DNA of 64,000 nucleotides, taken from Rhodospirillales bacterium URHD0017. Lineage in GTDB: Bacteria; Pseudomonadota; Alphaproteobacteria; Reyranellales; Reyranellaceae. Where the stretch lies: positions 306,705-370,704 of the forward strand of contig FODP01000005.1 of NCBI GenBank assembly GCA_900110395.1, read 5' to 3'. Positions 50,974-59,380 of this stretch are shown here, piece after piece. Both the position numbers and the translations under genes were made by a program. The stretch's first letter is position 1. Every line of letters starts with the position of its first letter. The notes under the pieces were generated by a model. That model worked only from the letters and a program-made list of their open reading frames with translations, did not search any database and was not told where the DNA came from.

Positions 50974-51829
50974 ATGGACGTCCGCAAGATCAAGACGGCA
51001 CCGGGCCTGGAATTCGATTGCTCCCTGGCGGGCTCGCTTGACGAGGCGCCGGTCCTGCTTCTGCACGGCTTCGGCGTATCGCGGCATTTCTGGGACCGCC
51101 AGGTTCCCGCCCTGGCCAACGCGGGCTATTTCGCGATCGCTCCCAACCAGCGAGGCTATTCGCCTGGCGCCCGTCCCGATCCGAAGGATCTCGATGCCTA
51201 CCGCATCGACCGCCTGGTGGGCGACGCACTCGACATCGTCGCCGCAGCCGGGCATGGCGGCAGTCGCTTCCATCTGGTCGGCCACGATTGGGGCGGCAGC
51301 CTCTTCCTGGATCATCGCCGCGCGCCATCCCGAGCGACTGCGCTCGCTCTCCATGCTGTCGCGGCCGCATCCGGCCTCGTTCCTGCGTGCGCTCGCCCTG
51401 CCCGACGGCGAGCAGAAGCGGCGATCGGGGCATCACACGGCCTTCCTCGAGCCGGATGCCGTTCCGAAGTTGCTGGCGAACAATTGCGAATGGCTGCGCT
51501 CGCGCCACCGGCGTCAGGGCGTGCCCGAGGCGGCGACCGACGCCCATATGTCCGTTCTGGGCAACGAGGCCGCGCTCGAGGCGGCGCTCGCCTGGTACCG
51601 TTCCAGCCGCCCGCGCCAGGAGCTCGGCCCGACCAAAGTGCCGACGCTCTACATCTGGGGCGATGCCGACGACACGGTGGGCCGTGTGGCGGCCGAAGGG
51701 ACGGGCGAATTCATAGACGCCCCGTATCACTTCGAGGTGCTGCCAGGGGTCGGCCACTATGCGGCGGACCAGGTGCCCGACAAGGTCAATGCGTTGCTGC
51801 TGGGCCACCTGCGGCGACACGCGGACTGA
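50974..51829 (+). pseudogene. Alpha/beta hydrolase, epoxide hydrolase/dehalogenase-like, frameshifted
   Basis: The first part (50974-51300) encodes APVLLLHGFGVSRHFWDRQVPALANAGYFAIAPNQRGYS...HLVGHDWGGS, with the nucleophile Asp in GHDWGG typical of epoxide hydrolases and haloalkane dehalogenases. The rest continues one base out of frame (from 51302) as SSWIIAARHPERLRSLSMLSRPHP...TLYIWGDADDTVG...PGVGHYAADQVPDKVNALLLGHL, which supplies the acid and His. Removing one C near 51301 restores a protein of about 284 aa. GGGAGG precedes the ATG. It is either a recent pseudogene or an assembly error. Confidence 0.88.
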
Positions 51830-51862
51830 ACGGGCGGTACGGGCAAGGACAGCCCGACGGGT

Positions 51863-53143
51863 TCATCGCGCGTTTGCCAGTCGATGCATGGCGCGACCAA
51901 GAACGCGAACGCCGCCGGCGAAGTCTTCGCGGTCCAGCGCTTCGTCGGAGTTGTGGCTGCCGTTTGCGTTGCGGACAAGCATGACCGCCGACGGAATACC
52001 CGCCCGGACGAACATCGCCGCGTCATGTCCGACGGTGGGCATGCGGCGCGTGGCGATTCCAAGCGCCCCTGCGCCGTCTTCGATCAGCGCGATCAGCGCC
52101 GGATCCATTCGGGTCGGTGTCGTCCCGACCTCCCGGCCCAGCTCGAACGTGACTCCCCGATCGTTCTCGATGCCCTTGATCAGATCGAACAGGAGAGTCC
52201 GCGCCTCATCCAGGGAGGTCTTCACGGCCGCGCCGATATTGAGGCTGAACCTCACGTCTCCGGCGACCTTCGTCATGGCGTGCTGCACCGCATCCGTCGA
52301 GAATTTGCCGAGGGTGAAGACGAAGTCTTCGTCGCCTTGCGCGATCCTGTCCTTCCAGTACCCGTCGAGACCGAGCGCCAGCTCCGCCACGGCGAGGACG
52401 GCGTCCTGCCTGAAACGTCGCGGCAGCGCGGCCGAATGGCCATAGGCGCCGATGCAACGCGCATCGGGAAAGCGGACATTGCCGCGCACCGCGGTGGCGA
52501 TGCCGACCGGAACGCCGTCCGCTTCCAGGAGAGGTCCTTGCTCGATATGGAGCTCGAGAAAGGACGTGACGAGAGCGGAATTGAGCACCGGCGCTGCCGC
52601 ACCGTCGGTTCGCGGATATCCCAGGTTCTGGATGTGCTGTCGCAGCGATTTTCCGCTGTCGGATCTCACGAGATCGCCGATCTCATCCAGTGTCGACAAT
52701 CCGAGCATGAGCCGGCTGCCGAGATAGGCCGTGCCGAACCAGGGGCTCTCCTCGCAGCGCATGGCTACCGCCCGAAAGGGCCGGGCGCGATCGGCCGGCC
52801 CGGCATTGGCCGCGGCGAGCACAGCCAGACCCGCCGCTACACCGGCGAGGCCGTCGTAGTTGCCGCCGTGCGGCACCGAATCGAGATGCGAACCCGTGGT
52901 GACGCAGGGCGTCTCGGGATCGACGCCGGGCAGCAGGAACTGAATGTTTCCAAACGCGTCGTTCAATACCTGCAAGCCATGCCGCCGCGCGAAGGCGCGG
53001 ACGAGGTCTGCGGCCAGCTCTTCGTTTCTGCTCCAGGCGGCGCGCGTGATGCCGGGGCTGTCTGTCGTCTCATGTCCTATCCGTTCCAGGAGCTCCCAGA
53101 CTTCTGTGATGCACGAGTCGAGATGGGAAGGAGCGTCGGTCAT
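51863..53143 (-). CDS. M20-family Zn-dependent amidohydrolase (allantoate / N-carbamoyl-L-amino acid hydrolase type)
   Basis: Protein of 426 aa. Metal ligands: GSHLDSVPHGGNYDGLAGV (His and bridging Asp) and MRCEESPWFGTAYLGS (Glu and Glu pair). The C-terminal metal His is in VGHDAAMFVRAGIPSAVMLVRNANGSHNSDEALD. This plan matches HyuC/AllC-type enzymes, which cut N-carbamoyl or ureido groups. The ATG at 53143 has GAGAG upstream; a GTG at 53161 has no SD. It is convergent with the frameshifted hydrolase and divergent from the CBS gene. Confidence 0.9.
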   Translation of the reverse strand: MTDAPSHLDSCITEVWELLERIGHETTDSPGITRAAWSRNEELAADLVRAFARRHGLQVLNDAFGNIQFLLPGVDPETPCVTTGSHLDSVPHGGNYDGLAGVAAGLAVLAAANAGPADRARPFRAVAMRCEESPWFGTAYLGSRLMLGLSTLDEIGDLVRSDSGKSLRQHIQNLGYPRTDGAAAPVLNSALVTSFLELHIEQGPLLEADGVPVGIATAVRGNVRFPDARCIGAYGHSAALPRRFRQDAVLAVAELALGLDGYWKDRIAQGDEDFVFTLGKFSTDAVQHAMTKVAGDVRFSLNIGAAVKTSLDEARTLLFDLIKGIENDRGVTFELGREVGTTPTRMDPALIALIEDGAGALGIATRRMPTVGHDAAMFVRAGIPSAVMLVRNANGSHNSDEALDREDFAGGVRVLGRAMHRLANAR

Positions 53144-53412
53144 ACAAAATCTCTCGGGCACACCGTGCGATCATGTCCGTCTGCAAACGCGGCAGCGAAC
53201 AGCGGCGCTCAGGGCGCCGTGGAGTCTGGGGCGCCGCCAACGACTCAGGCGATCGTACACGCTATTGCCAGCCGACGAACGACTGGATGATATTCGGTGC
53301 GATCCCGCGCTCCGACGGGGTGCCGCCTGCTTTGATATCCATCAAGGCGGCGCGGTCCTGTCCCGCCGCATGATACCAACGATGACGGAACGCTCCAACC
53401 GGGGGGCCATCC

Positions 53413-53832
53413 ATGCGCAAGCTATCCGATGTCATCTTGGAGCAGCGACCTCTGGTCATGAACGAGAAGGCCACGGTAAAGGAGGCTTGCGCCGCCATGC
53501 GTGAGGCACGGGCCGGATCGGTCCTGGTCACCGACGATGCCGGCCGACTTTCCGGCATCTTCACCGGCCGCGACGCGGTCTGCCGCGTGCTCGCCGAGGG
53601 ACGGCCGGCCGCGACGACGACGCTGGGCGAAGCGATGACCCGCAATCCCATGACGCTGAAGCCCGAGGAGATGGCGATCGACGCCCTGCGCCTGATGTGG
53701 GACGGCGGCTTCCGGCACGTTCCCCTGGTCAGGAACGGCAAGATCCTGGGCGTGGTTTCCCGCGGCGACTTCAAGGGCGTCGAATACGGCCGCCACGAGG
53801 ACGAGCGCGACCTCTGGGAACATATGAGATAA
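53413..53832 (+). CDS. Two-CBS-domain protein
   Basis: Protein of 139 aa made of a Bateman pair: KLSDVILEQRPLVMNEKATVKEACAAMREARAGSVLVTDDAGRLSGIFTGRDAVCRVLAEG (CBS 1) and LGEAMTRNPMTLKPEEMAIDALRLMWDGGFRHVPLVRNGKILGVVSRGDFK (CBS 2). Such modules bind adenosyl nucleotides and control partner proteins. Its partner is unknown. GGGGGG lies upstream of the ATG. A stretch resembling the cupin-gene promoter follows right after it. Confidence 0.92.
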   Translation: MRKLSDVILEQRPLVMNEKATVKEACAAMREARAGSVLVTDDAGRLSGIFTGRDAVCRVLAEGRPAATTTLGEAMTRNPMTLKPEEMAIDALRLMWDGGFRHVPLVRNGKILGVVSRGDFKGVEYGRHEDERDLWEHMR

Positions 53833-53851
53833 GCGCTTCCCGCCCGCTTTG

Positions 53852-53937
53852 TTGCCTGGGAAACGGCCCCATACAACGGTCACTGGCAACGAGCGTCAGA
53901 ACGGCAAGTGAGCCCAGGGATGATCCGGTGTGTGCGG
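53852..53937 (+). repeat. Imperfect direct repeat A, copy of the cupin promoter and start
   Basis: This stretch mirrors 55899-55985: TTGCC, then GCCCCATAC(A/T)ACGGTC (15 of 16 identical, 53866-53881 versus 55913-55928), then GATGATCCGGTGTGTGCGG (19 of 19, 53919-53937 versus 55967-55985). The spacing agrees to within 1 nt; the bases between are about half identical. The 19-mer includes the cupin start codon. Confidence 0.75.
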
Positions 53938-53958
53938 CGAGCGGTCGAGCGGTCAGCC

Positions 53959-55788
53959 TTACCCCCAGGGCAAACCCCAGACGATGGCGTAAACAACCAA
54001 CACCGGCAGGCCAACCAATATCAACATGCCGAAGACGAAGGGCACGATATGCCATTTGAGATACTGCAGCACGGTCAGGTAGGCGGGATGCGTTCGCACA
54101 GCGTAGATCCATCGTTCCGACCAGCCGGTTTTGGCCTCATCGACCTGCTGATGGTGTTGCGACTGCCATAGGCAGAACATTCGGCTTCTGATGCGCCGTT
54201 GCAGCGCGCTGCCGCGCAACATCGCGGCAACAAGGACAACGAGGAGAACCAGGAATATGACGATGTTTCTCTCGAACGAGTGAAGCCAGAAGCCTGCAAA
54301 TCCCGGCAGGAAGTTGCCGATGAATTCGATCACGGGAGACAGCCACCGGACGAAAGGCCTCAGCCGTTGCTGAACCTCGCCAATGACACCGCCTTGCAGG
54401 AACGAGGACTTTTCGATCAGGGGAAGCAGCGCCAGGACGAGAGACACGCCGACTGTCGCGAAATAGTTCACACGCTTGCGCCAAACGTCGTTCCAGACCT
54501 TGTCTTGTCCGGCGACTCGCGCGGCCGCCTCAGCGTCGGTTTCCGGGCGTGGCAAGAGCCCGCCGTACCAACGCTCGACCTGGTAGTCCTTGGGCAGGAC
54601 GACGGGCGCGTAGCGGTCGACGCTGAAGCGGATGCGCTCGATGACGCTCTCGTGCACGACCACCGACCGCAGAAGCGGCCACATGTCCCGATCGGGATCC
54701 TGCATGATCCGGGTCGTGGGATCGGGCGGCTGGATGCGCGCCGCGATCTTGCGCGGCTGATATCGGTAGTAGCCGGCAACACCACGTCGCGAGTCATGAA
54801 GCGGCGCGGAGCTGCTGCGCGGTGGTGCGACCTGCTCCAGGGCCTCCGGGCGAAAGCGCAACCCGCTCTCGCGCATCATCCAGTGCAGAGAGGGATAGGA
54901 CAGCGAATCGTCGGGATAGCCGCCGCCGACGTTGGCATGCATGCCGGAAAACCAGACCTGGCGGAGGCGGTCGGGCGGCACGTGACCCTCCTCGACAAGC
55001 TTGTGCTCGTTGACCTCATCCCAGAGCAGCGGATGAAAGGTGTCGCGTTCATCGTCAAGGGCGAGGGCGTGTCGGGCCGTCGTGACCTTTTGGGAAAGCC
55101 TGTAGTCGGGCATGGACAGCGGCCAGACCCAGTCGTCGATGCCGCGCGTCAGCTCGGCCACGGGCGTGCCATAGGCGGCAACCGTGTCCCATACGCCGAC
55201 AAACCTGATCGCGGCGACATCGTCCCTGGTCATGGCTGCGGACGCTGTCGAAACATGAGCCCCCTGGCGATGGGGGATATCGCCATACGCGACCTGACCG
55301 GCGAGATGCCGGTATCCCCGGATGAAGACGTCGCGGAGCCACCGCAGAGGTGCCACGAGGCCCTTTGTCCGGTTGAAGCTGCTCCGATAGGCGCGATAGG
55401 CGTCCTTCGCCGCATAGGCGAGTTCGACGTCGGAGCAATGCCGCAGCAACCCTTGTCGCGCGACGAACCCGACCAGCACACGGATGGTGAAGGCTCCGCG
55501 ACTGAAGCCGAAAGCGTAGATCTCGTCGCCGGGTTCCCAGGTCCGGCAAAGACAGGTGTAAAGGTCGATCACGTTCCGCTTCAGACCCCAGCCGACGGTG
55601 CCGCCCAGTATGGCCAGCGGCTTGAAGGAAGAGGTGCCGACCCCGTCATCGAAGAAGGCGAACTGCGGGGCCTGGCCATTGCTTGCCGGCGTGAGGTCGA
55701 GCGCCTGATACAAACGCCAGACATTGGTCTTGAACAGCTTGCCCGCGCTGTTCCCGGTCCCATCCGAAAAGACGATGATCCGTTTCAT
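53959..55788 (-). CDS. DUF2235 (Tle1-like phospholipase domain) protein with C-terminal membrane helices
   Basis: Protein of 609 aa. The N-terminal 350 residues form the DUF2235 alpha/beta hydrolase: KRIIVFSDGTGNSAGK, FFDDGVGTSSF, the nucleophile elbow AFGFSRGAFTIRVLVGF (G-x-S-x-G), and a late VWFSGMHANVGGGYPDDSLSYPSLHWMM holding the acid and His region. The C-terminus has at least three membrane helices, including FATVGVSLVLALLPLI, NIVIFLVLLVVLVAAMLRG and FVFGMLILVGLPVLVVYAIV. Related domains occur in type VI secretion lipase effectors, but no secretion genes lie nearby. It is bracketed by direct repeats at 53852 and 55899. Confidence 0.9.
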   Translation of the reverse strand: MKRIIVFSDGTGNSAGKLFKTNVWRLYQALDLTPASNGQAPQFAFFDDGVGTSSFKPLAILGGTVGWGLKRNVIDLYTCLCRTWEPGDEIYAFGFSRGAFTIRVLVGFVARQGLLRHCSDVELAYAAKDAYRAYRSSFNRTKGLVAPLRWLRDVFIRGYRHLAGQVAYGDIPHRQGAHVSTASAAMTRDDVAAIRFVGVWDTVAAYGTPVAELTRGIDDWVWPLSMPDYRLSQKVTTARHALALDDERDTFHPLLWDEVNEHKLVEEGHVPPDRLRQVWFSGMHANVGGGYPDDSLSYPSLHWMMRESGLRFRPEALEQVAPPRSSSAPLHDSRRGVAGYYRYQPRKIAARIQPPDPTTRIMQDPDRDMWPLLRSVVVHESVIERIRFSVDRYAPVVLPKDYQVERWYGGLLPRPETDAEAAARVAGQDKVWNDVWRKRVNYFATVGVSLVLALLPLIEKSSFLQGGVIGEVQQRLRPFVRWLSPVIEFIGNFLPGFAGFWLHSFERNIVIFLVLLVVLVAAMLRGSALQRRIRSRMFCLWQSQHHQQVDEAKTGWSERWIYAVRTHPAYLTVLQYLKWHIVPFVFGMLILVGLPVLVVYAIVWGLPWG

Positions 55789-55898
55789 TGTCGTCAGTTT
55801 CGTTTTTGCAATCCTCGATAAGTATACCTCATTTCACTACAACCACCAAGCTTCCACGGGAGCTTGCCTTGGCCGCACCGTGGCCGGCGTCCCGATTC

Positions 55899-55985
55899 TT
55901 GCCAGTCGAATTGCCCCATACTACGGTCGCCCGCGACGACAGCCTGCAACGACCAAGGGTGTAGAGGATGATCCGGTGTGTGCGG
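55899..55985 (+). repeat. Imperfect direct repeat B, cupin promoter and start region
   Basis: Second copy of the repeat described at 53852. It holds a promoter-like TTGCCA (55899) with TACGGT 17 nt further on, AAGGG 8 nt before the start codon, and the first codons of the cupin gene. The repeat pair encloses the DUF2235 gene exactly. Confidence 0.75.
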
Positions 55986-56354
55986 CTTTGGACCGGCGAG
56001 GACCAGAATTCGCATGCCGAGGAGGGGTTCATCGATCTCGCGCCCGGCTCGCGCGGCGACTTCCTCACCGGCAAGCTCGGCGCCAGCCACGCCTCGTTCC
56101 AGGAGACCCGGTCCGGCGGGACCTTCGAATGGCATACCGCGCCGGTCCGCCAGCTCGTCATCACCCTGAGCGGCAAGCTCGATTTCCAGACGCGCGGCGG
56201 TCAGCACTTCATCCTGGAGCCCGGCGAGATCCTGCTGGCCGAGGACACGACCGGCGGCGGCCATAGCTGGAAGCTGGTCAACGACGAGCCGTGGCGGCGC
56301 CTCTATGTCGTGCTCGAGCCGGGCGTGGCCGTTCCTTTCAAGCGCGCCGGCTAG
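55968..56354 (+). CDS. Cupin domain protein
   Basis: Protein of 128 aa with a single cupin barrel: FIDLAPGSRGDFLTGKLGASHASFQETRSGGTFEWHTAPVRQLVITLSGKLDFQTRGGQHFILEPGEILLAEDTTGGGHSWKL. The metal-binding His positions of classical cupins are only partly present (His in FEWHTAP and GGHSW). The function is unknown. It follows repeat B and is 47 nt upstream of mqo, so it may share its transcript. Confidence 0.85.
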   Translation: MIRCVRLWTGEDQNSHAEEGFIDLAPGSRGDFLTGKLGASHASFQETRSGGTFEWHTAPVRQLVITLSGKLDFQTRGGQHFILEPGEILLAEDTTGGGHSWKLVNDEPWRRLYVVLEPGVAVPFKRAG

Positions 56355-56367
56355 GCCGGCCCCAAAA

Positions 56368-56409
56368 GATCGCATGATAGAGATCGCATGATGGAGATCG
56401 CATGAGCGA
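56368..56409 (+). repeat. Three tandem 14-nt start modules forming two mini-ORFs before mqo
   Basis: AGATCGCATGATAG, AGATCGCATGATGG and AGATCGCATGAGCG follow each other without gaps. The first ATG (56374) opens a 5-codon frame (MIEIA) whose TGA overlaps the second ATG (56388). That opens a second 5-codon frame (MMEIA) whose TGA overlaps the mqo ATG (56402). Each 14-nt step shifts the frame by one. A GAG sits before the second and third ATGs. Confidence 0.85.
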
Positions 56410-57901
56410 CAACAACGAAGTCATGAGCGCCGACGTCGTCCTGGTAGGCGCCGGCATCATGAGCACCACGCTCGCGGTGTTCCTGAAGGAGCTGCAGCCG
56501 CACCTGCGCATCGCCATGATCGAGCGCATGCCGGGCGAGGCGCAGGAGAGCTCGGGCGCCTGGAACAACGCCGGCACCGGCCACGCCGCCAACTGCGAGC
56601 TGAACTACACGCCGATGCGCAAGGACGGCAGCGTCGACATCTCGAAGGCGCTCGAGGTCAATGTCGAATTCGACATGTCGCGGCAGTTCTGGTCGTACCT
56701 GATCAGGAAGGGCGCCATCGCCTCGCCTGACAGCTTCATCCATCCCGTGCCGCACATGAGCTTCGTGATCGGCGAGGATCGCGCGGCCTTCCTGAAGAAG
56801 CGCCACGCCGCGATGAGCGCGCATCATTGCTACCACGGCATGGAGTTCAGCCAGGACCACAGGCAGATCGCCGAATGGGCGCCGCTGATCATGGAAGGCC
56901 GCGATCGCAACCAGGTCGTCGCCGCCACCCGCATCATCAGCGGCGCCGACGTGAACTACGGTGCGCTCACGCGGAACCTGATGGACTACCTCCGCAAGCA
57001 GGACCGCTTCGCCGCGCATTTTTCGCACGAGGTCACCGACCTGCAGCGCCGGCCGACCGGCGACGGCTGGTGGCTCGACGTGCACGACAGCACGACGGGC
57101 GAGACGCGGCGCATCGGCGCCCGTTATGTCTTCCTCGGCGCCGGCGGACGGGCGATCTCGCTCTTGCAGAAGTCGGGCATTCCCGAGGCCAAGGGCTTCG
57201 CCGGCTTCCCGGTGAGCGGCATCTGGCTGCGCTGCGGCAAGGCCGAGGTCGCCGATCGGCACAACGCCAAGGTCTACGGCATGGCCGCGGCCGGCTCGCC
57301 GCCGATGTCGGTGCCCCATCTCGACACGCGCATCATCGACGGCAAGCGCTGGCTGCTGTTCGGTCCCTATGCCGGCTTCTCGACCAAGTTCCTGAAGCAC
57401 GGCTCGCTGCTCGACCTGCCGATGTCGATCCGGCCGGACAACATCCTGCCGCTGCTGGCCGTGGGCCGCGACAACTTCCCGCTCGAGGAATACCTGGTCG
57501 GGCAGGTGTTCCAGAGCAAGGGCCATCGCTACAAGGCGCTGCGCGATTTCTATCCCGAGGTGAAGGAAAGCGACTGGGAGCTCGACGTCGCCGGCCAGCG
57601 GGTCCAGATCATCAAGAAGGACAGGCTGCATACTGGCACGCTGGAGTTCGGCACGGAGATCGTGCACTCGGCCGATTCCTCGCTGGTCGCCCTGCTCGGC
57701 GCCTCGCCCGGCGCCTCGACCGCCGTCTGGATCATGGTGCACATGCTGGAGAACTGCTTCCACGAGCAGCTGGTCGGCCACTGGGTGCCCAAGATCAAGG
57801 AGATGATCCCGTCCTACGGCGGCGACCTCAAGACCGATGCCGCACTGGTCGAGCGCGTCCGCAAGGACACCGCCGAGGTGCTGGGGCTGAAGACGGTCTG
57901 A
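56402..57901 (+). CDS. mqo: Malate:quinone oxidoreductase
   Basis: Peripheral membrane FAD enzyme of 499 aa that oxidises malate to oxaloacetate and passes electrons to quinone, a TCA step alternative to malate dehydrogenase. Family marks: [34 protein letters not shown] (FAD site), [36 protein letters not shown], and the C-terminal [19 protein letters not shown]. Length is normal. Its start codon is the third ATGA module of the repeat just upstream. FumC, the previous TCA enzyme, is encoded 1.5 kb further on. Confidence 0.96.
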   Translation: MSDNNEVMSADVVLVGAGIMSTTLAVFLKELQPHLRIAMIERMPGEAQESSGAWNNAGTGHAANCELNYTPMRKDGSVDISKALEVNVEFDMSRQFWSYLIRKGAIASPDSFIHPVPHMSFVIGEDRAAFLKKRHAAMSAHHCYHGMEFSQDHRQIAEWAPLIMEGRDRNQVVAATRIISGADVNYGALTRNLMDYLRKQDRFAAHFSHEVTDLQRRPTGDGWWLDVHDSTTGETRRIGARYVFLGAGGRAISLLQKSGIPEAKGFAGFPVSGIWLRCGKAEVADRHNAKVYGMAAAGSPPMSVPHLDTRIIDGKRWLLFGPYAGFSTKFLKHGSLLDLPMSIRPDNILPLLAVGRDNFPLEEYLVGQVFQSKGHRYKALRDFYPEVKESDWELDVAGQRVQIIKKDRLHTGTLEFGTEIVHSADSSLVALLGASPGASTAVWIMVHMLENCFHEQLVGHWVPKIKEMIPSYGGDLKTDAALVERVRKDTAEVLGLKTV

Positions 57902-57907
57902 TCATGG

Positions 57908-58095
57908 TCTTCCGGACCGCGGGCCTCCAGGCTCGCTCATGCTTCATGCTCCTCTCCTCCGCTAGGGGGAGAGGCTGGGTGAGGGGGCATCGACGGCTCG
58001 TGCAGCCCCCTCACCTAACCTCTCCCCCTAACGGGGGAGAGGAACATGAATATGAGATGAGCATGAGCGGGCCTGGAGGCCTGCGGTCCGGAAGA
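57908..58095. repeat. 188-bp near-perfect palindrome between mqo and thrE
   Basis: The outer arms TCTTCCGGACCGC (57908) and GCGGTCCGGAAGA (58083-58095) are exact complements. Inward, GGCCTCCAGG and CCTGGAGGCC match, then GCTCATGC and GCATGAGC. The core carries copy 2 of the GGGGGAGAGGAACATGAA repeat (58006-58050) opposite its own inverted partner (57943-57987). The right arm ends 2 nt before the thrE start codon and contains its SD-like GGAAGAG. Confidence 0.9.
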
Positions 58096-58097
58096 GC

Positions 58098-59333
58098 ATG
58101 AGTTCCCTCACCGACTCCCTCGACGTTATCCTGCGCTTCGGCGCAGTGATGCTGCGGTCGGGCGATACCGCCTTTCGCGTGCGCGATGCCATGGGGCTTG
58201 TGGCCAAGGCGCTCGGCATCGAGCGCCTGGCCGTGCACATCACCATCGGCGGCATGACGGCGACGGCTGAGGCCGGCGGCGAGACTGTGACGCTCGCGCG
58301 CGAGGTGGCGCCCCTCGGTGTCGATGCGTCACGCATCGCTGCGCTCGAGCAGCTGGCGCGGACGAGCAAGCCCGGCCTGACGGCCGAGGCGCTGGCCAAC
58401 GAGATCGACGCCATCGAGGCGACGCCCGCACTGCATTCCCTGCTGCCGATCGCGCTGTCGATGGCGGTCGCCTCCGCCTGCTTCTCGTACCTCAACGGTG
58501 GCGACCTGCTGGCGACCGGGGCCGCTGCCGTCGGCGGCGGCCTCGGCCAGACCGCGCGCACCCTGCTGTCGCGCAAGGGGTTCAACCAGTACGCCACGGC
58601 CGCGCTCTGTGGCGTGCTGGCCTCGGGGGTCTACTGCCTGATCGTGCTGGGCTTTGGCGTGCGCGAATTCGCGCTCGCCCATGCCGTCGGCTTCATCTCG
58701 TCGGCGCTGTTCCTGGTGCCGGGCTTCCCGCTGGTCGCGGCCCTGCTCGACCTCGTGCAGCACCAGACGACCGCCGGCATCGCCCGGCTGTTCTATGCCG
58801 TGCTGCTGACCTTGGCGGCCGCCGTCGGCCTGTCCTCCGTCGCCGCTCTCGCCGGCCTGACGCCGGCGCCAGCGGGACCGGCCGGCCTCGGCATCGAGCC
58901 GATGACCCTGCTGTGGCGCGCCGTGGCCTGCTTCGCCGGCGGCTGCGGCTACGGCATCCTGTTCAACAATCCGCTGCGCACCGTGCTGGTGGTGGCCATC
59001 CTGACGCTGGTCGCCAACGAGATCAGGCTGGCGCTGCATGACGTGGGCTTCGGCCTGCCGAGCGCCACGTTTTTCGGCGCGCTTGCCGTCGGGCTGGGCG
59101 CCTCGCTGGTGCGCGAGCCGCTGCACGTGCCGCGCATCGCGCTGACGGTCCCCAGCATCATCATGATGACGCCCGGTCTCTACGCCTTCCAGACCATCGT
59201 CTTCCTGAACCAGGGCAAGGTGACCGACGCCATCGCCGCCGGTGCGGTCTGCTGCTTCGCCGTTGGCGCCATGGCCATGGGCCTGATCGCCGCCCGGTTC
59301 GTCACCGAGCGGCAGTGGCGGTTCGAGCGATAA
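58098..59333 (+). CDS. thrE: Threonine/serine exporter ThrE (DUF1212/DUF3815 family)
   Basis: Inner-membrane protein of 411 aa. The N-terminal soluble part is the ThrE signature: LDVILRFGAVMLRSGDTAFRVRDAMGLVAKALGIERLAVHITIGGMTATAEAGGETVTLAREVAPLGVD. About ten membrane helices follow, including VNAYATAALCGVLASGVYCLIV-like and PSIIMMTPGLYAFQTIVFLNQG. It exports threonine and serine in characterised members. The gene starts directly at the edge of a 188-bp palindrome, so its translation may depend on that structure. Confidence 0.88.
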   Translation: MSSLTDSLDVILRFGAVMLRSGDTAFRVRDAMGLVAKALGIERLAVHITIGGMTATAEAGGETVTLAREVAPLGVDASRIAALEQLARTSKPGLTAEALANEIDAIEATPALHSLLPIALSMAVASACFSYLNGGDLLATGAAAVGGGLGQTARTLLSRKGFNQYATAALCGVLASGVYCLIVLGFGVREFALAHAVGFISSALFLVPGFPLVAALLDLVQHQTTAGIARLFYAVLLTLAAAVGLSSVAALAGLTPAPAGPAGLGIEPMTLLWRAVACFAGGCGYGILFNNPLRTVLVVAILTLVANEIRLALHDVGFGLPSATFFGALAVGLGASLVREPLHVPRIALTVPSIIMMTPGLYAFQTIVFLNQGKVTDAIAAGAVCCFAVGAMAMGLIAARFVTERQWRFER

Positions 59334-59344
59334 GGGCTCAAATC

Positions 59345-59369
59345 CCCTCCCCCGTATGACGGGGGAGGG
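59345..59369. terminator. Hairpin between convergent thrE and fumC
   Basis: A 10-bp GC-rich stem (CCCTCCCCCG paired with CGGGGGAGGG) encloses the loop TATGA. It lies between two stop codons, which suits bidirectional termination, though T-tracts are absent. The core CCCCCGTATGACGGGGG recurs at 63000 and, inverted and in part, near 3440. Confidence 0.6.
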
Positions 59370-59380
59370 AGAGGTGCGGG

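Noticed and set aside
53908-54171. ORF starting at the left repeat copy (MSPGMIRCVRR...)
   Set aside because: It shares only the first six codons with the cupin protein, then runs antisense to the end of the DUF2235 gene without any family match.
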